Shown here piece after piece: positions 13,808 through 14,942 of a stretch of 14,942 bases of DNA. The notes under the pieces are model-generated. The model saw only the letters and a list, made by a program, of their open reading frames with translations, was not told the DNA's origin and did no database searches. Position 1 is the stretch's first letter. The number at the start of each line of letters is the position of its first letter. The DNA is from Actinomycetota bacterium (lineage in GTDB: Bacteria > Actinomycetota > Actinomycetes > JACCUZ01). The translations under genes were made by a program, and so were the position numbers. The stretch lies in contig JAVEDG010000398.1 in the NCBI GenBank assembly GCA_030841245.1, positions 1 to 14,942 of the forward strand, written 5' to 3'.

Positions 13808-14124
13808 CACAAGCTTCATTGCCAGGCCTCGAGTCCGTGGCCGGCGACCTCTCCGCTTTGCTCGACCGCGCTGACCAGCGTCCGCAGGACGTCGAGAAGG
13901 GCCTCGCCCAGCTCGTGCTCTCCCTCGTCGAGCTCCTTCGGCAGCTGATGGAGCGTCAGGCGATCCGCCGGGTCGAGCAGGGCGACCTGGCCGACGAGCA
14001 GGTCGAGCGGCTGGGACGGACTCTGATGCTGCTCGAGCGGCGGATGGTGGAGCTGCGGGAGATTTTCGGCCTCGAAGAGGAGGATCTGTCGCTCCCTCTC
14101 GGTCCGCTCGGCCGCACCGTCTAG
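13804..14124 (+). CDS. gvpK: Gas vesicle protein GvpK
   Basis: A 106-residue protein with the full GvpK signature: DVEKGLAQLVLSLVELLRQLMERQAIRRVEQGDL (29-62), QVERLGRTLMLLERRMVELREIFGL (66-90) and an ending of LSLPLGPLG. It is almost entirely helical. GvpK is an accessory protein found in nearly all gas-vesicle clusters and is needed for proper vesicle assembly. The GTG start at 13804 overlaps the upstream stop by four bases. It is the last gene of the operon, followed by the hairpin at 14171-14203. Confidence 0.95.
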   Translation: MTQASLPGLESVAGDLSALLDRADQRPQDVEKGLAQLVLSLVELLRQLMERQAIRRVEQGDLADEQVERLGRTLMLLERRMVELREIFGLEEEDLSLPLGPLGRTV

Positions 14125-14170
14125 GGGCCGGGCGGGGTGGCCCGCTGCGCCCGGCCGGCCGCGTAACGCA

Positions 14171-14203
14171 AGAGAGGGGCTGCCCGACGGGCAGCCCCTC
14201 TCT
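14171..14203. terminator. Strong bidirectional hairpin terminator after gvpK
   Basis: Bases 14171-14186 are the exact reverse complement of 14188-14203 around a single A (14187), so the stem can reach about 14 pairs once the tip opens. A short T-run (tcttt) follows on the plus strand, and ctcttgc follows on the minus strand. It lies between the convergent gvpK and histone-like genes, 46 bases after one stop and 10 after the other. Confidence 0.85.
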
Positions 14204-14213
14204 TTGCCTGGTC

Positions 14214-14678
14214 TCAGCGCTTGGCGGCCCTCTTGGTCGCCTTCTTCGTGGTGCGCTTCGCTGCCTTACGCGGTGCGGCCTTCTTGGTCGTCCGCCTGGC
14301 GGCGGTCTTCTTGGCCGCCCGCTTCGTGGTGGCCCTCTTCGCGGTGCGCTTGGCGGCGGTCTTCTTCGCCGTGGCCTTCTTCGCGGTGCGCTTGGCGGCC
14401 TTCTTGGCCGGAGCGCGCTTCGCCGTGGCCTTCTTCGTCGTGCGCTTGGCGGCCTTCTTGGCCGGAGCGCGCTTCGCCGTGGCCTTCTTCGTCGTGCGCT
14501 TTGCGGCTGACGCGCGCTTCGTCGTGGCCTTCTTGGTGGTCCGCTTGGCGGCCGCCTTCTTGCCGGTTCGCTTGGCGGCGGCCCTCTTGGCGGGAGCCTT
14601 CTTCGCGGTCTTGGCCGTGGTGCGTTTCCGCGTTGCTGCGGCCGCTACCACCTTCTTCTCTTCTTTCGGTGCCGGCAC
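14214..14678 (-). CDS. Histone H1-like Lys/Arg/Ala-rich basic protein
   Basis: A 154-residue protein made almost only of Lys, Ala, Arg and Thr, with repeats such as AKRTTKKATAKRAPAKKAAK. After the opening VPAPKEEKK there is no acidic residue, so the chain is extremely basic and probably disordered. Such proteins resemble the tail of eukaryotic linker histone H1, bacterial Hc1/AlgP-type proteins and the tail of mycobacterial HupB, and bind DNA or RNA non-specifically. There is no HU fold in front, so it is a free-standing tail. The GTG start at 14678 has a CAGGAGG site five bases upstream; the frame continues to 14849, but the added part is lower in GC and does not resemble the protein. It is convergent to gvpK and shares the hairpin terminator. 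Function is inferred from composition only. Confidence 0.85.
   Translation of the reverse strand: MPAPKEEKKVVAAAATRKRTTAKTAKKAPAKRAAAKRTGKKAAAKRTTKKATTKRASAAKRTTKKATAKRAPAKKAAKRTTKKATAKRAPAKKAAKRTAKKATAKKTAAKRTAKRATTKRAAKKTAARRTTKKAAPRKAAKRTTKKATKRAAKR
14367..14502 (-). repeat. 54-base tandem repeats inside the histone H1-like gene
   Basis: Two full units (14367-14420 and 14421-14474) and a partial third (14475-14502) code an 18-residue repeat of the type KRTTKKATAKRAPAKKAA. The units are nearly identical at the nucleotide level, with the main difference a Thr/Ala codon change, which indicates recent in-frame duplication. Confidence 0.85.
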
Positions 14679-14942
14679 ACGCGCCTCCTGCAGTCGTGAC
14701 GTCTGACCACGGTGGTCGACGTTGTTCACTGAAAAGATCGCACTACCAGGCAGCGGTTGCCAGCATTTCGCGTGTTCAGTTTTTGCATGACGACGAACGT
14801 GTCCTCCATCGATCGCACACTGACTGCACACGAAAGTCGTGCCAGCCACGCGAAATGTTCGGCTGCCGTCACTTGCTCGGCGTCATTGCGTAGTGAGTCG
14901 TTGGTTGACAGCTCCGCGGAGAACATGTTGCTACACAAGGGA
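14679..14942. other. Lower-GC upstream region of the histone H1-like gene
   Basis: About 264 bases up to the window edge hold no convincing gene. GC content is visibly lower than elsewhere (roughly half rather than two-thirds). They contain the ribosome-binding site at 14684-14688, a perfect 13-base palindrome GACCACGGTGGTC (14705-14717) and a smaller inverted repeat CACGA/TCGTG (14829-14841). The promoter of the minus-strand gene must lie here, but I cannot fix its -10 and -35 boxes. Confidence 0.5.

Noticed and set aside
14726..14938. 70-residue minus-strand frame in the lower-GC end region
   Set aside because: TTG start without a ribosome-binding site, no recognisable motif, and it overlaps the region needed for the promoter of the histone-like gene. 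Not excluded, but unsupported.

Overview
The window is high-GC DNA of actinobacterial type: most reading frames end codons in G or C, GTG starts are common, genes are packed with 1-, 4-, 8- and 10-base overlaps, and the recognisable families (type 1c methionine aminopeptidase, Streptomyces-style gas-vesicle cluster, Lys/Ala-rich histone H1-like protein) are typical of filamentous and related Actinomycetes. I cannot name the genus.

Layout. (1) 2-1428, plus strand: the 3' part of a cytochrome c oxidase subunit I gene overlapping a complete subunit III gene. (2) 1498-7595, minus strand: read in the direction of transcription, a methionine aminopeptidase, then an OafA-type acyltransferase with a SGNH domain, then three tightly coupled genes (small membrane protein, multi-TM protein fused to a SCO1-type copper chaperone, BNR/Ycf48-like lipoprotein). 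The last three probably serve oxidase biogenesis, as they sit convergent to the oxidase genes. (3) 7763-14124, plus strand: a small conserved-looking protein followed by a gas-vesicle cluster in the order SRPBCC-tail protein, gvpA, gvpF, gvpG, gvpO, gvpJ, gvpL-like, gvpS-like, gvpL-like, gvpK, closed by a strong bidirectional hairpin terminator. (4) 14214-14678, minus strand: a histone H1-like basic protein, with about 260 bases of lower-GC upstream DNA to the window edge.

How they work together. The gas-vesicle genes give a shell protein (GvpA), minor GvpA-fold proteins (GvpJ and a GvpS-like protein), three GvpF/L assembly proteins, GvpG, GvpO and GvpK. No gvpN or gvpC is visible. The most unusual object is the 548-residue SRPBCC protein that opens the cluster. 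It ends in about 105 residues of Asp/Glu-rich repeats followed by 158 residues with no acidic residue at all, in the style of histone H1. GvpA carries a miniature acidic-then-basic tail, and GvpO carries a basic Ser/Ala/Lys/Arg repeat extension at its N-terminus. I infer that charged disordered tails organise vesicles, or tie them to each other or to nucleic acid; this is a hypothesis from sequence only. No gene-free stretch exceeds about 300 bases. No tRNA, rRNA, CRISPR array or insertion sequence was seen.
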